Assembly: GCA_013288565.1 (NCBI GenBank) | Contig: JABDBP010000004.1 | Location: 22,622-86,621, forward strand | Direction: 5' to 3' | Origin: Alphaproteobacteria bacterium | GTDB taxonomy: Bacteria; Pseudomonadota; Alphaproteobacteria; Rickettsiales; JABDBP01 | DNA: 64,000 nt | In this document: positions 7,853 through 15,860 of the stretch, piece by piece | Position numbering within the stretch: the first letter of the stretch is position 1 | Layout: every line of letters begins with the position of its first letter | Program-made: the position numbers and the translations under genes | The notes under the pieces: model-generated | What the model saw: the letters and a program-made list of their open reading frames with translations, nothing else | Told to the model about the DNA's origin: nothing | Databases searched by the model: none

Positions 7853-10492
7853 CTATCCACCGATGTGGCCTCCGGTGAGTATACCGGCCTGGATATTTAA
7901 ATAGTTCAAGATGTTATTGGATTTGGCAATCGCGGCGTTCAAGGCGGCGTATTTGTTCAAAAGCTGTGTACGTAAATCTGACACTTGCTGGTTTATGGTA
8001 GTGATCTGGCCATTCAGAGTGGTGTTTTGGCTGTTATAGGAATTCACCTCAGTTGCAATTGCACCGTTCTGGGCAAGAAGCGGGCTTATAGTATTGAATA
8101 ACTGGGCGGTGATGCCTTGTGTCAGGCTGACGCCGGTTATCGTATCATTACCACTACCAACGTAAAGCAACGTTAACCCGGCAAATGGCGTGTTGGATGC
8201 CCCGGTTATCACGCCGCCGCCGGAATTGCCGTTGAAATTGCCGTATACGGTGTGCGGAGCACCGAGCGAGTCATTGTAGCTGAACGATACTTGCTGGCCA
8301 ACAGGCGCACTGGAATTGATGGTGACGCCGAAATTATTCACCGTCAACTGTTTGGTTGCCGAAAAAACCTGCAATTTATTGTTCGCCGAGGAATTGAACA
8401 TCTGGTCGAAAATCCCCTGCACTTCTTGCGGGTTGGTGGCGATCGCCGAAGTGAGCATGCTTGAATTTACGACTAAAGTATTGCCCACCACCGGGGTGGT
8501 ACTGGTAGCGGCCTGGTCGCCAAAAGTTATGCCGATCGACGCTAGGCTGTTTTTCGCACTGGGACTTAGGCCAGTAACCATGGCATTTAACTCGCTTTGC
8601 ACCTGGGGCAATAGCGTTCTTAGGACTGAATCGTTAGCCTTGCCGAGATAGGCGGTGGAGGTTGACGAGCCGTTGGAGTTGATCTGTTGCTGCTCGGCGG
8701 CGAAAGTTTTGAAATTATTGTAAGCTGTGACGAAATTGGTAATGGCGGTTTGGATGCCAGTGCCGTCGTTTTGCACCTGAACTTGCAGGGTGGTACCGCC
8801 CGGAGTTTGCTGAAACAGGTTTAAGGTTACACCCGGGATGGCGTCGGTGACTTGATTGGTCGGCCGGGTAAGCGTGACGAGGGGGTTATTGATGGTAAAA
8901 CTCGCATCGGAAGCCGATTGCACGTTGGTTAACGTCACATGAGACATGGTGCCGTTCGCCGTATCGTTTATGTTATATGCATTGATGACGCCGGTTACGG
9001 TCGATTGCAGGGAAAGCTGGAAGTGGGTGCTATCTATCTCTAGCACCGTTGCCGAAAGCCCGCTAGTAGCGGAACTGGAGTTGATTTTGCTGGCAATGGT
9101 TTGCAGACTGTCTCCCTGGTTTAGCGTGATATTCACGCCGGTTCCGAATGATGTGTTCAAATCTGCCTGTACCTGCTTGGCCGCCGTGTTGGTGGAGAGA
9201 TTGAGCGATATTCCGGGAGTGACCAAATTTAGCGTTAAGGTATTGTTGCTATTGGTGGCGCTGGTCAGCGTTATATTTGTGTTTTGGGTGCCGTTCAGGC
9301 CGGTTGCCGTATAAGTCTCACCATTTATCGTAACTTGCATCGTTGCGTCATTGGCGCCGGGTGCACTCTCCGCCGTTACGATGAAATTGCTGATATCGCC
9401 CATGGCGCCGGTCGAGGGATTGAATTCGCTGCTGTTCAATTTCACGTCGGTGGAAACCAAATTAGCCAGGGTTGTGGTTCCAGCTGCTGCCGCCTGGTTG
9501 AATGATGATATTTGATGGCTTTGGTAGAAGGTTATACCGGAAAGGTCGTTACCAACGTTCGCGGCAAAATTTGAAAGATCGGAATTGTTTGATATGGTGG
9601 TGGCGTTTGTCACCCGCACCTGGAAAGAAGTTCCAGTTGTGCTGTTGGTAAGCGTAACGACTGTCCCCGCCGCGATCTGGTTTGAACTGCCGCCAGTATT
9701 CGCCGTGATGGCGTTCGAAGTATAAGTGCTACCGTTGATGGCCATGGTGAGCGTCACCGGAGTTCCAGCTCCTCCCGATTGCGCTCCGGAAATATTCAAA
9801 CCAGAAAGACTACCGATCAAGGCTTTGTCGCCGGTGCCGGTTACGGTTATTCCGCCGATGCCGCCAGTGCCGAAGGTGGAATCGAGAACGGTACTTCCTA
9901 CCGTGCCATTCGAGGTTATGCTGGCGGAAGTAATGACATCACCGCTGGCGATGCCGACCGCCGATTGCGCCTGGCCACCGGTGATCTGGAAAGTTCCGGC
10001 GGAGAACAAGTTCGGAGCGGCACCACCTTGTACCTGGGTGGCGCTCGCAGTTTGGCTGGAGAATGTGTTTGTGCTTTGTATCTTGGTTTGTGCCAATGCA
10101 CCGACGGTCATGTTGTAATTGGCAATTGCCGCATTATTATTAGCTGTAACACCCATATAAGTGCTACCTGCAACGGCGGTGTTGGAGGTAATAAATGCCG
10201 CACGGTTATTGAATACGTCATTGCTTTGGTTGCCGTTGGAATCGAAAACATTGGTTAAGGATTCGGAAGCGTTCATCAAGCTGGTCAACTGGTTTTGCAT
10301 CGTTCCCAGCGCAGTTATGATGTTATTATTGTTGGTGATGGTGGTTTGATCGGTGGTTGCAGGAATGCCTTTTGCATCAGTTGCCGCCTTTATCAGCGCG
10401 GTTATATCAAGGCCCGCGGAACTGAGGTTGGTAACCGGCGTCGTGCCATTGGTACCAGCACTGAAATTGCCGAGATTTATCGATGAAACCAT
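7853..10492 (-). CDS. fliD: Flagellar hook-associated protein 2 (filament cap) FliD, unusually long
   Basis: FliD forms the cap at the filament tip and folds flagellin into place. At 879 residues it is nearly twice the E. coli length. The N-terminal FliD domain includes SSAGLDITALIKAATDAKGIP and LGTMQNQLTSLMNASESL (residues 25-80). The C-terminal domain (from about 600) ends in coiled-coil helices such as LNGQITTINQQVSDLRTQL. The central ~500 residues are Ser/Thr/Asn/Gly-rich insertions; residues ~247-455 appear to share a module with the flagellin of this locus. Its length and composition suggest a large surface-exposed cap. It is followed directly by fliS. Confidence 0.9.
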   Translation of the reverse strand: MVSSINLGNFSAGTNGTTPVTNLSSAGLDITALIKAATDAKGIPATTDQTTITNNNNIITALGTMQNQLTSLMNASESLTNVFDSNGNQSNDVFNNRAAFITSNTAVAGSTYMGVTANNNAAIANYNMTVGALAQTKIQSTNTFSSQTASATQVQGGAAPNLFSAGTFQITGGQAQSAVGIASGDVITSASITSNGTVGSTVLDSTFGTGGIGGITVTGTGDKALIGSLSGLNISGAQSGGAGTPVTLTMAINGSTYTSNAITANTGGSSNQIAAGTVVTLTNSTTGTSFQVRVTNATTISNNSDLSNFAANVGNDLSGITFYQSHQISSFNQAAAAGTTTLANLVSTDVKLNSSEFNPSTGAMGDISNFIVTAESAPGANDATMQVTINGETYTATGLNGTQNTNITLTSATNSNNTLTLNLVTPGISLNLSTNTAAKQVQADLNTSFGTGVNITLNQGDSLQTIASKINSSSATSGLSATVLEIDSTHFQLSLQSTVTGVINAYNINDTANGTMSHVTLTNVQSASDASFTINNPLVTLTRPTNQVTDAIPGVTLNLFQQTPGGTTLQVQVQNDGTGIQTAITNFVTAYNNFKTFAAEQQQINSNGSSTSTAYLGKANDSVLRTLLPQVQSELNAMVTGLSPSAKNSLASIGITFGDQAATSTTPVVGNTLVVNSSMLTSAIATNPQEVQGIFDQMFNSSANNKLQVFSATKQLTVNNFGVTINSSAPVGQQVSFSYNDSLGAPHTVYGNFNGNSGGGVITGASNTPFAGLTLLYVGSGNDTITGVSLTQGITAQLFNTISPLLAQNGAIATEVNSYNSQNTTLNGQITTINQQVSDLRTQLLNKYAALNAAIAKSNNILNYLNIQAGILTGGHIGG

Positions 10493-10512
10493 AGCTTAAA
10501 CCTTTCCAATAC

Positions 10513-10905
10513 CTAGGCTTCGATGCCTGCGCTGCTATTGAACGGATTCAATGCGCCCGGCCCTAACGCGTAAGTGTAAAGCTCTCCGGTATCCGGCCTG
10601 GTGCTTATTACCATATATTGCTCTTTGTCTTTATAAACCGTGCTTTTGGTATTGCCCAGCGGATCGGCATTCTGAAGCCACTCCTTGATCGCCGCCATTT
10701 TGGCTTCCTGCTGATTGCTAGCGTTTTGCTCTGGCTGTATGTTGGCGTTCTGCGATTTATCCGTGGGATTTACCGTGTTGACGGGCGGCTGCAAAGTGCC
10801 GTTCTGGTTTTGTATCTGCTGTGCTACACCTGCCGCCGGTTGTTGCTGGTAACTGGGGACCGATGAAATAGGTGAGCTTGGTATCGGAGTTATTGTGTTC
10901 GTCAT
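10513..10905 (-). CDS. FlaG-like flagellar protein (tentative)
   Basis: A 130-residue protein between the flagellin gene and fliD. The first 65 residues are Pro/Gln/Asn-rich and probably disordered. The last half holds a small folded-looking segment with DKEQYMVISTRPDTGELYTYALG. The position (after flagellin, before fliD) and the pattern of a disordered N-terminus plus a short beta segment recall FlaG, which influences filament length, but the FlaG signature itself is not clear. It has a strong AGGAGG ribosome site. I treat the gene as real and its function as inferred from context. Confidence 0.6.
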   Translation of the reverse strand: MTNTITPIPSSPISSVPSYQQQPAAGVAQQIQNQNGTLQPPVNTVNPTDKSQNANIQPEQNASNQQEAKMAAIKEWLQNADPLGNTKSTVYKDKEQYMVISTRPDTGELYTYALGPGALNPFNSSAGIEA

Positions 10906-10921
10906 AAACCTAACCTCCTAG

Positions 10922-10970
10922 TTAGGCATTGTGCCTAAGGGCTTGAAGGGAGGAAAAACCTCCCTTCAAG
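10922..10970 (-). terminator. Two hairpins after the flagellin gene
   Basis: Downstream of the flagellin stop, the stem CTTGAAGGGAGG (10942-10953) pairs perfectly over 12 bp with CCTCCCTTCAAG (10959-10970) around a 5-base loop. A second hairpin, TTAGGCA/TGCCTAA with a 3-base loop (10922-10938), follows in the reading direction. There is no U-tract after the strong stem, so it may stabilise the flagellin mRNA end or attenuate read-through into the FlaG-like gene and fliD rather than act as a classical terminator. Confidence 0.65.
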
Positions 10971-10984
10971 TAACTTCACGAAAA

Positions 10985-13009
10985 TCAAACAATAAGCTTC
11001 AGAAGATTCTGAGGCAGTTGTTCGTCTTGCGTCAGGACAGAGATGGCAGCTTGAACCGCCACCTGACCGCTGGCATACGCCACGGCAGCCGTTGACACGT
11101 CGGTGTTGAGGTAGTTGCCCGCAGCAGCCTGGGTATTCTGGATGCTGGCGGTCAGGTTCGAGATCACATAGTTGAACCTGGACTCCTGAGCACCTACTTG
11201 GGCTTGCTGTGCGCTGTTTGTGGCGATGGCGTTCGATATCGCAGTCGCAGCGGCCAGAGAATCCGGCGTATTTAGTAAATCGGTACCGGCGATACCCAGA
11301 GTAGCAGCCGACGTACTGGCTAGAGTCACGTTAATGGTCTGGCTAGATTGGTTGCCGACCTGTACGACCAGTCCGGTGCCAGCGCCATTTCCTAACCCGA
11401 AAGCGGTTGTAAGCGCAGCCTGAGCACTTGCTGCGTTTGCGGCGGTGCTGATATTCAGCGCAGTCGCACCGTTTTCGAAGGAGATGGATTGCAACGGGTT
11501 GCTCACGTTAGTGAGTACTACTTGAGTGCCGGCTGCTATCGTACTGGTAAGGGTACTGGACGAATTAAAGGTCTGCCCGTTTACAACCATAGAGATTGTA
11601 GGAACGGTTTGGCCTACAGGAGGAGCCGTCACGGTTACGCTGCTTACGTTAGGGCTAGCGAAACTGCTGGAAGTGAAGTTGAACGAAGTTGCAATCAAGC
11701 TGCCGGTTCGTACGCCGCCAGTGATGATATCGCCGCCGGGAGTATAGCTGCTGATCGACTGGTTTTGCATGAACGTAATCCCAGAAAGGGCGTTGGTTAT
11801 TTCCTGGGCGTAAGCATTGGCGCCAGCCTGGGTGGTAACCGTGATCGCGCCGGTCTGAAGAATCGTGAAAGAACCGCCGCTAGTGCCTGCATTGTTGGTA
11901 CCGGTAAAGGTGACTGTGGTACCGGCAGCGCTCGTAGTTGCGTTGTTTGCGGTATAAGTATAACCACCTATATTTATGGCAAGGCCAATATTGTTAGCAC
12001 TGTTAAATGTCGCCGTCACTGGATTGTTGGCTACGATATTACCGACAAAAGCCGCATTGTTCTGGATAGCCGCCGCATTAACCAGAGCTTGGTCAATCGT
12101 AGCGGATCCTTGAAGGTTACCGAAGTTAGCATCGGCCGGTGATCCGGTGGCAAACACCCTGAGTGGGGTGAGGCCGGCATTGGTGCCTGTAGCTATGGTT
12201 GCAGTAGCCGCAGTACCTGAGGCATAAGTACCGTTTGCCGAAGCAATTGTAATGGCGTTGTTGGAAGCAGTCACCGCGCCGCCGCGATATTGCGCCTGTA
12301 CAACACCCGCAGCTCCGTTTGTGTATACAAACTGATCAATGACGGAGTTTGTGCTTTGGTTCAGGAAGTTGACGATGCCCTGACCGGTGAGGGTTTGAGT
12401 TGGCACAGTACCCACAAACGCTTGGCCGACGTTTGCCGCGTTGGTGGTTAAGGTGATGGTTTGGCCACCGATCGTTATCGTTTGCCCATCGGTCGGCGCT
12501 GTAGTGGAAGCCGTATAAAGGGTTTGAACAGCACCCGCAGCGCCTGATAACAGGGCCTGGTTGGTAGTTAAAGCCACGTTACCGGCCAAGCTGCCGTTCA
12601 GCAACTGGGTGGTGTTATACGCGGTACCGGTGGAGATTTGATTAATCTGTTGCATCAGCGCTTGGTATTCTTGGTTCAAGAATCCCTGCGTAGTGCTAGT
12701 TGCACCGTTGGCCTGCGTCGCAAGCGATTGCATACGTTGCAGGATGTTACCGACGCTGGATAAGCCGCCAGCCGCGAGTTGCAGCAAGCTCTGAGCATTG
12801 TTGGCGCCAGTTAATGCGGTCTGCAATGTGGCAGCAGCGGTCTGCAGCCCAGTACCGATAGCGAGACCCGATGCGTCGATAGACGGATTGGATCCTATAC
12901 GCAAGCCGGTGGCAAGCTGATTCGAAACCTGAGTGAGCGAAGTGTCTGAAGTGCGCAACGCGCTCACAGCAGCATTCGCAGTATAGTTATTGTTGATTGA
13001 AAGAGACAT
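10985..13009 (-). CDS. fliC: Flagellin (large, almost lysine-free)
   Basis: Main filament subunit, exported through the flagellar channel. The 674-residue protein has the conserved N-terminal D0/D1 region (SLSINNNYTANAAVSALR, QLATGLRIGS, ASGLAIG, residues 1-140) and the C-terminal D1/D0 region (QESRFNYVISNLTASIQNT, SVLTQDEQLPQNLLKLIV). The central ~430 residues are a large variable insert rich in Thr, Ala, Asn and Gly. Only one lysine (residue 671) occurs in the whole protein, and charged residues are rare overall. Residues ~342-545 resemble part of FliD. The 5' untranslated region contains a CCGGGC/GCCCGG hairpin near 13036-13052. No clear sigma-28 or sigma-54 promoter was found in the 147-bp gap upstream. 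Confidence 0.95.
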   Translation of the reverse strand: MSLSINNNYTANAAVSALRTSDTSLTQVSNQLATGLRIGSNPSIDASGLAIGTGLQTAAATLQTALTGANNAQSLLQLAAGGLSSVGNILQRMQSLATQANGATSTTQGFLNQEYQALMQQINQISTGTAYNTTQLLNGSLAGNVALTTNQALLSGAAGAVQTLYTASTTAPTDGQTITIGGQTITLTTNAANVGQAFVGTVPTQTLTGQGIVNFLNQSTNSVIDQFVYTNGAAGVVQAQYRGGAVTASNNAITIASANGTYASGTAATATIATGTNAGLTPLRVFATGSPADANFGNLQGSATIDQALVNAAAIQNNAAFVGNIVANNPVTATFNSANNIGLAINIGGYTYTANNATTSAAGTTVTFTGTNNAGTSGGSFTILQTGAITVTTQAGANAYAQEITNALSGITFMQNQSISSYTPGGDIITGGVRTGSLIATSFNFTSSSFASPNVSSVTVTAPPVGQTVPTISMVVNGQTFNSSSTLTSTIAAGTQVVLTNVSNPLQSISFENGATALNISTAANAASAQAALTTAFGLGNGAGTGLVVQVGNQSSQTINVTLASTSAATLGIAGTDLLNTPDSLAAATAISNAIATNSAQQAQVGAQESRFNYVISNLTASIQNTQAAAGNYLNTDVSTAAVAYASGQVAVQAAISVLTQDEQLPQNLLKLIV

Positions 13010-13156
13010 ATAGAACTCCTACTTGGATGTTGATGAATCCGGGCTACATGCCCGGCAGTTAACTTCACTTATAACAAATTTATGTAGTGCATGGCAAGCA
13101 AAAAATATAATTTTAAACTTAGAATAAGCGTAAAATTTTACTTAAATTGCAAATGA

Positions 13157-14386
13157 TTAACTTAAACCATCGCCAAGCAAGCCGCGTAGTTTTCCTTCAT
13201 CAGTCCATCCGACTTCGCGGTAACAATCCATGGATAATTGGGGGTCGGCGAGGTGGTCTAAAAACCGCGCTAACCCTTGTATCAGGAAAATCATTGTTTC
13301 TTGGGGTTTTTGCAACATTTGTTGCATATTTGCCATAATCGCCAGCTTCAATGTGGCAAATCTCACCGCTATTATTATGGCGCGCTCCGCCGCATTTTTC
13401 CCAAGCCCGCCGAACGGGAATGCCGAAGCGGCGAGTGTCGCTTTTATCCAATTCTTAAGAGGCAGCACGGTGAGCGGTGAAATTTCCCGGTAATACCGCT
13501 CGCTTAAGCGCATGTAACTTTCTTCCCGCGCCCGCTCAACCGTTTTCTTCTCCCAATTCACCCGCACGCCCAGACCTTGCTCTACGGATGATATTATTTC
13601 GGAAAGCCTACCCATAATCGGCTTGCGCGTGTTGGCGGCAAGTCCGGACAGGACGTTAAGTAAATTATAAGGATCGGTGGGGGCAGATTTAGCCGGAGCA
13701 AGCCTTTCATCGACGGCGGGATAAAAGGCATCGAACGCTCCTAGCCAGTCCTTCGCCGGAAATCTATCGAGCGAATGGGCGATGGAAACTATGCGCGACA
13801 TTATTCTCTCCGGCGTCACTTCATCGTCGGCCAGATGGATAAATTTCTGCATCAGGGCAACACTGGAATCTTTGTCTAGACCGCTGCCCTCTAGGTAATT
13901 CTTGATCATTAGCGGGGTGCGCTCCAGTTCAACCGATGTGAAATCAAACCCGGCATCGCCGTAAATCGCCAGCCGGGCGATTTCCGGGCAGGAGATGGAG
14001 CCAGCCATATATAATTCGCCGCCGAACTGCCTAGTGATGCGCGGATAGAAGTTGCAGGAATCGGGGAGGTAATCGCTGCCCAGCTTTTTCTGGATGCCAC
14101 ACAGGCCGTCCTCGAATTTCACGCAATATCCGGTTTTTTCGTCGCGCCGCATCACATGCGCGGTTTCGCCAGTGGTTACGACTTCCAGCAATTCCGGGGC
14201 TTTTTCCTTATATAATTTCAACCGCTCGGCATCGACCTGCATCCCCCAGCCTTTGCAACAAGTATCCTCGCATTTGTCGGCGAGGCACTGGAATCGTCCG
14301 AGATAGCTGATTTGGTTGACGGTTGACGGTCGTCGGTTGACGGAATTTTCTGTTTCTTTTTTTAACAACTGTTCGCTGTCAGCCAT
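13157..14386 (-). CDS. fliB: Flagellin lysine-N-methylase FliB
   Basis: FliB proteins methylate lysines on flagellin. The 409-residue protein has the cysteine-rich family signature FQCLADKCEDTCCKGWGMQVD near residues 32-52 (reported here in part: CEDTCCKGW), then YCVKF.DGLCGIQ and SCNFYPRI with further cysteines, consistent with an Fe-S cluster. The start is the ATG whose first base is shared with the fliW stop (TGATG); longer readings inside fliW match nothing. Codons ~17-26 are built from a 7-bp repeat (14314-14341). The neighbouring flagellin has a single lysine, so the true substrate is uncertain. Confidence 0.85.
   Translation of the reverse strand: MADSEQLLKKETENSVNRRPSTVNQISYLGRFQCLADKCEDTCCKGWGMQVDAERLKLYKEKAPELLEVVTTGETAHVMRRDEKTGYCVKFEDGLCGIQKKLGSDYLPDSCNFYPRITRQFGGELYMAGSISCPEIARLAIYGDAGFDFTSVELERTPLMIKNYLEGSGLDKDSSVALMQKFIHLADDEVTPERIMSRIVSIAHSLDRFPAKDWLGAFDAFYPAVDERLAPAKSAPTDPYNLLNVLSGLAANTRKPIMGRLSEIISSVEQGLGVRVNWEKKTVERAREESYMRLSERYYREISPLTVLPLKNWIKATLAASAFPFGGLGKNAAERAIIIAVRFATLKLAIMANMQQMLQKPQETMIFLIQGLARFLDHLADPQLSMDCYREVGWTDEGKLRGLLGDGLS
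14314..14341. repeat. Four 7-bp tandem units inside the 5' end of fliB
   Basis: On the plus strand the unit GGTTGAC occurs at 14314-14320, 14321-14327 and 14335-14341, with a degenerate unit GGTCGTC at 14328-14334. It lies within fliB codons between the start and the cysteine motif, where the protein reads SVNRRPSTVNQ. Units of the same 7-bp period but different sequence occur at 37721-37748 and 57071-57141. Confidence 0.75.
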
Positions 14387-14892
14387 CAGCTCAATATATG
14401 GCGAATATCGTATTTGTTGTTCGGGAAAACGTACTGAATCGCCAGTTTTTCCGCAGTATCTATTATGATAGGCGCACGGATGTTGGCGGTTACCTTGACG
14501 TTGCCCGGAACGTTCTGCACCGTTAGGATGAACAGGAGCAAAATATTTTCCTTCGCCACGCCGGTTGCAACATAGCACTCGTTCATGTCCTGGCCGTCGA
14601 TGAATCTATTTTCCGCGTCGGCCGGCAGTACGATGAATGACAAATCCTTGTCGTTCAGCGATTGCATGAGCTTCAAGGCCGGTGTTTTGGAATTGGGCAG
14701 TTCGGCCAGGCAAAAATCCCTGAAATCTGGCAAGCCGAGCAATCCCTTCGGGAAAAATATTGCATTATCCAGGTTGACGCGTAAATTCCCGTAACGGCTT
14801 TCGATCGTATGGCCGTTGCCTTCGGAATATTGCTCTTTGGGAAAAAACGCGCTCTCCATTTTCATTTCCATTTTTACTGATTCTAGCTGCAT
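14386..14892 (-). CDS. fliW: Flagellar assembly factor FliW
   Basis: FliW binds flagellin and, in other bacteria, antagonises CsrA to link flagellin level to its translation. The 168-residue protein matches the family: IFFPKGLLGLPDFRDFCL near residue 46, LKLMQSLNDKDLSFIVLP near 74, and VTANIRAPIIIDT near 133. About 30 residues precede the conserved core. It is translationally coupled to fliB and sits 38 bp after flgL. No csrA is in the window. If the CsrA link applies here, the hairpin in the flagellin leader would be the place to look. Confidence 0.87.
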   Translation of the reverse strand: MQLESVKMEMKMESAFFPKEQYSEGNGHTIESRYGNLRVNLDNAIFFPKGLLGLPDFRDFCLAELPNSKTPALKLMQSLNDKDLSFIVLPADAENRFIDGQDMNECYVATGVAKENILLLFILTVQNVPGNVKVTANIRAPIIIDTAEKLAIQYVFPNNKYDIRHILS

Positions 14893-14930
14893 GTTATCAT
14901 CTCCACTAAATTGTTAAAGGTTTTTAAATA

Positions 14931-15842
14931 TTATTTCAGGAAGTTCAACAGGCTTAAGCCGCTGAGCTTCGCGAATATCTGGAACGCGGCTGTCAGGTCG
15001 GTCGTATCCTGCGAAACCTGCACCGACGCCGCTGGTATATTAGTATCGAGATTGTTGCTGAGCACGTTTTTTAGGTAGGCCAAATCGCTGGCGTGATTGT
15101 CATTTGCCGTCTGCAACTGGCTCAAAGTATCGCCGTTAGCAGCCATCAGGCTGTTGATCTGGCTTTCTGCCTGGTTGGCCAGATCCACCGCCGAGGCTAT
15201 CGTCGAATCGCTTTTGCTATTTGCTCCTTGGATGGCCATGTTCAACGAACCGATAAGGTTCTGGAACGCGGCATTATCAGCCTTTATGCCATATTGCACG
15301 GTGATTCCGGCGGAAGCCTGGACAGTTAAAGTCGCATCATCGCCGTGATAGTAATTGTCCGTCGGCACGTTGTTTACCAGATTGGTGGTTGCGGTCAGCC
15401 CGGAGACCGGGGCGGTTTGGGTCCTTGAGCCGGAAAATATATATTGCCCGCTGGAGGATTGGGTATTTAATAGCCCCTGTACCGTCTGGAGCAGGTTGGT
15501 CGCGGTCTGGGTGAGCGGGTTGGAGGGGCCGGATGCTGAGCGCTGAGTGGCGAGCGCACTTTGCAATTGCGTGTCCACGCTCTGAAGCTGTTGCAAAACG
15601 GAAGCGTATGACTGAACATTGGTGATGACAAAATTATTCCCAGTTGTATAGCTATTACTGCTGGCGACCAGGGTCTCGGAACTTAAAGACTGGCTTAGGC
15701 TGCCACCCAAGTCACTGAAATTTTGAGCAACGCTGCCAGTTGCAACCTGGGTTTGCACCTTGGAAAGAGCGGTCTGTAGGGTGTTGAACCCGTTTACCGC
15801 ATTCTGATATATGGTAAAAGTCGGGATGTTGTCTACTGTCAT
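14931..15842 (-). CDS. flgL: Flagellar hook-associated protein 3 FlgL
   Basis: FlgL forms the junction zone between hook and filament together with FlgK. The 303-residue protein has flagellin-like helical ends: ALSKVQTQVATGSVAQNFSDLG near residues 24-45 and a C-terminal ALxxFAKLSGLSLLNFLK-type helix. The GQYIFSGSRTQTAPV element near 135 is typical of FlgL. Length agrees with E. coli FlgL (317). It follows flgK by 18 bp in the leftward operon. Confidence 0.9.
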   Translation of the reverse strand: MTVDNIPTFTIYQNAVNGFNTLQTALSKVQTQVATGSVAQNFSDLGGSLSQSLSSETLVASSNSYTTGNNFVITNVQSYASVLQQLQSVDTQLQSALATQRSASGPSNPLTQTATNLLQTVQGLLNTQSSSGQYIFSGSRTQTAPVSGLTATTNLVNNVPTDNYYHGDDATLTVQASAGITVQYGIKADNAAFQNLIGSLNMAIQGANSKSDSTIASAVDLANQAESQINSLMAANGDTLSQLQTANDNHASDLAYLKNVLSNNLDTNIPAASVQVSQDTTDLTAAFQIFAKLSGLSLLNFLK

Positions 15843-15860
15843 GGTTTTCTCCTATAAATC

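Noticed and set aside
11489..12142. Long plus-strand frame (217 codons) opposite flagellin
   Set aside because: It is the antisense of a strongly supported flagellin gene; the translated sequence has no recognisable fold.
13010..13156. Sigma-28 promoter for flagellin
   Set aside because: TAAG and GCCG elements are present but with the wrong spacing.
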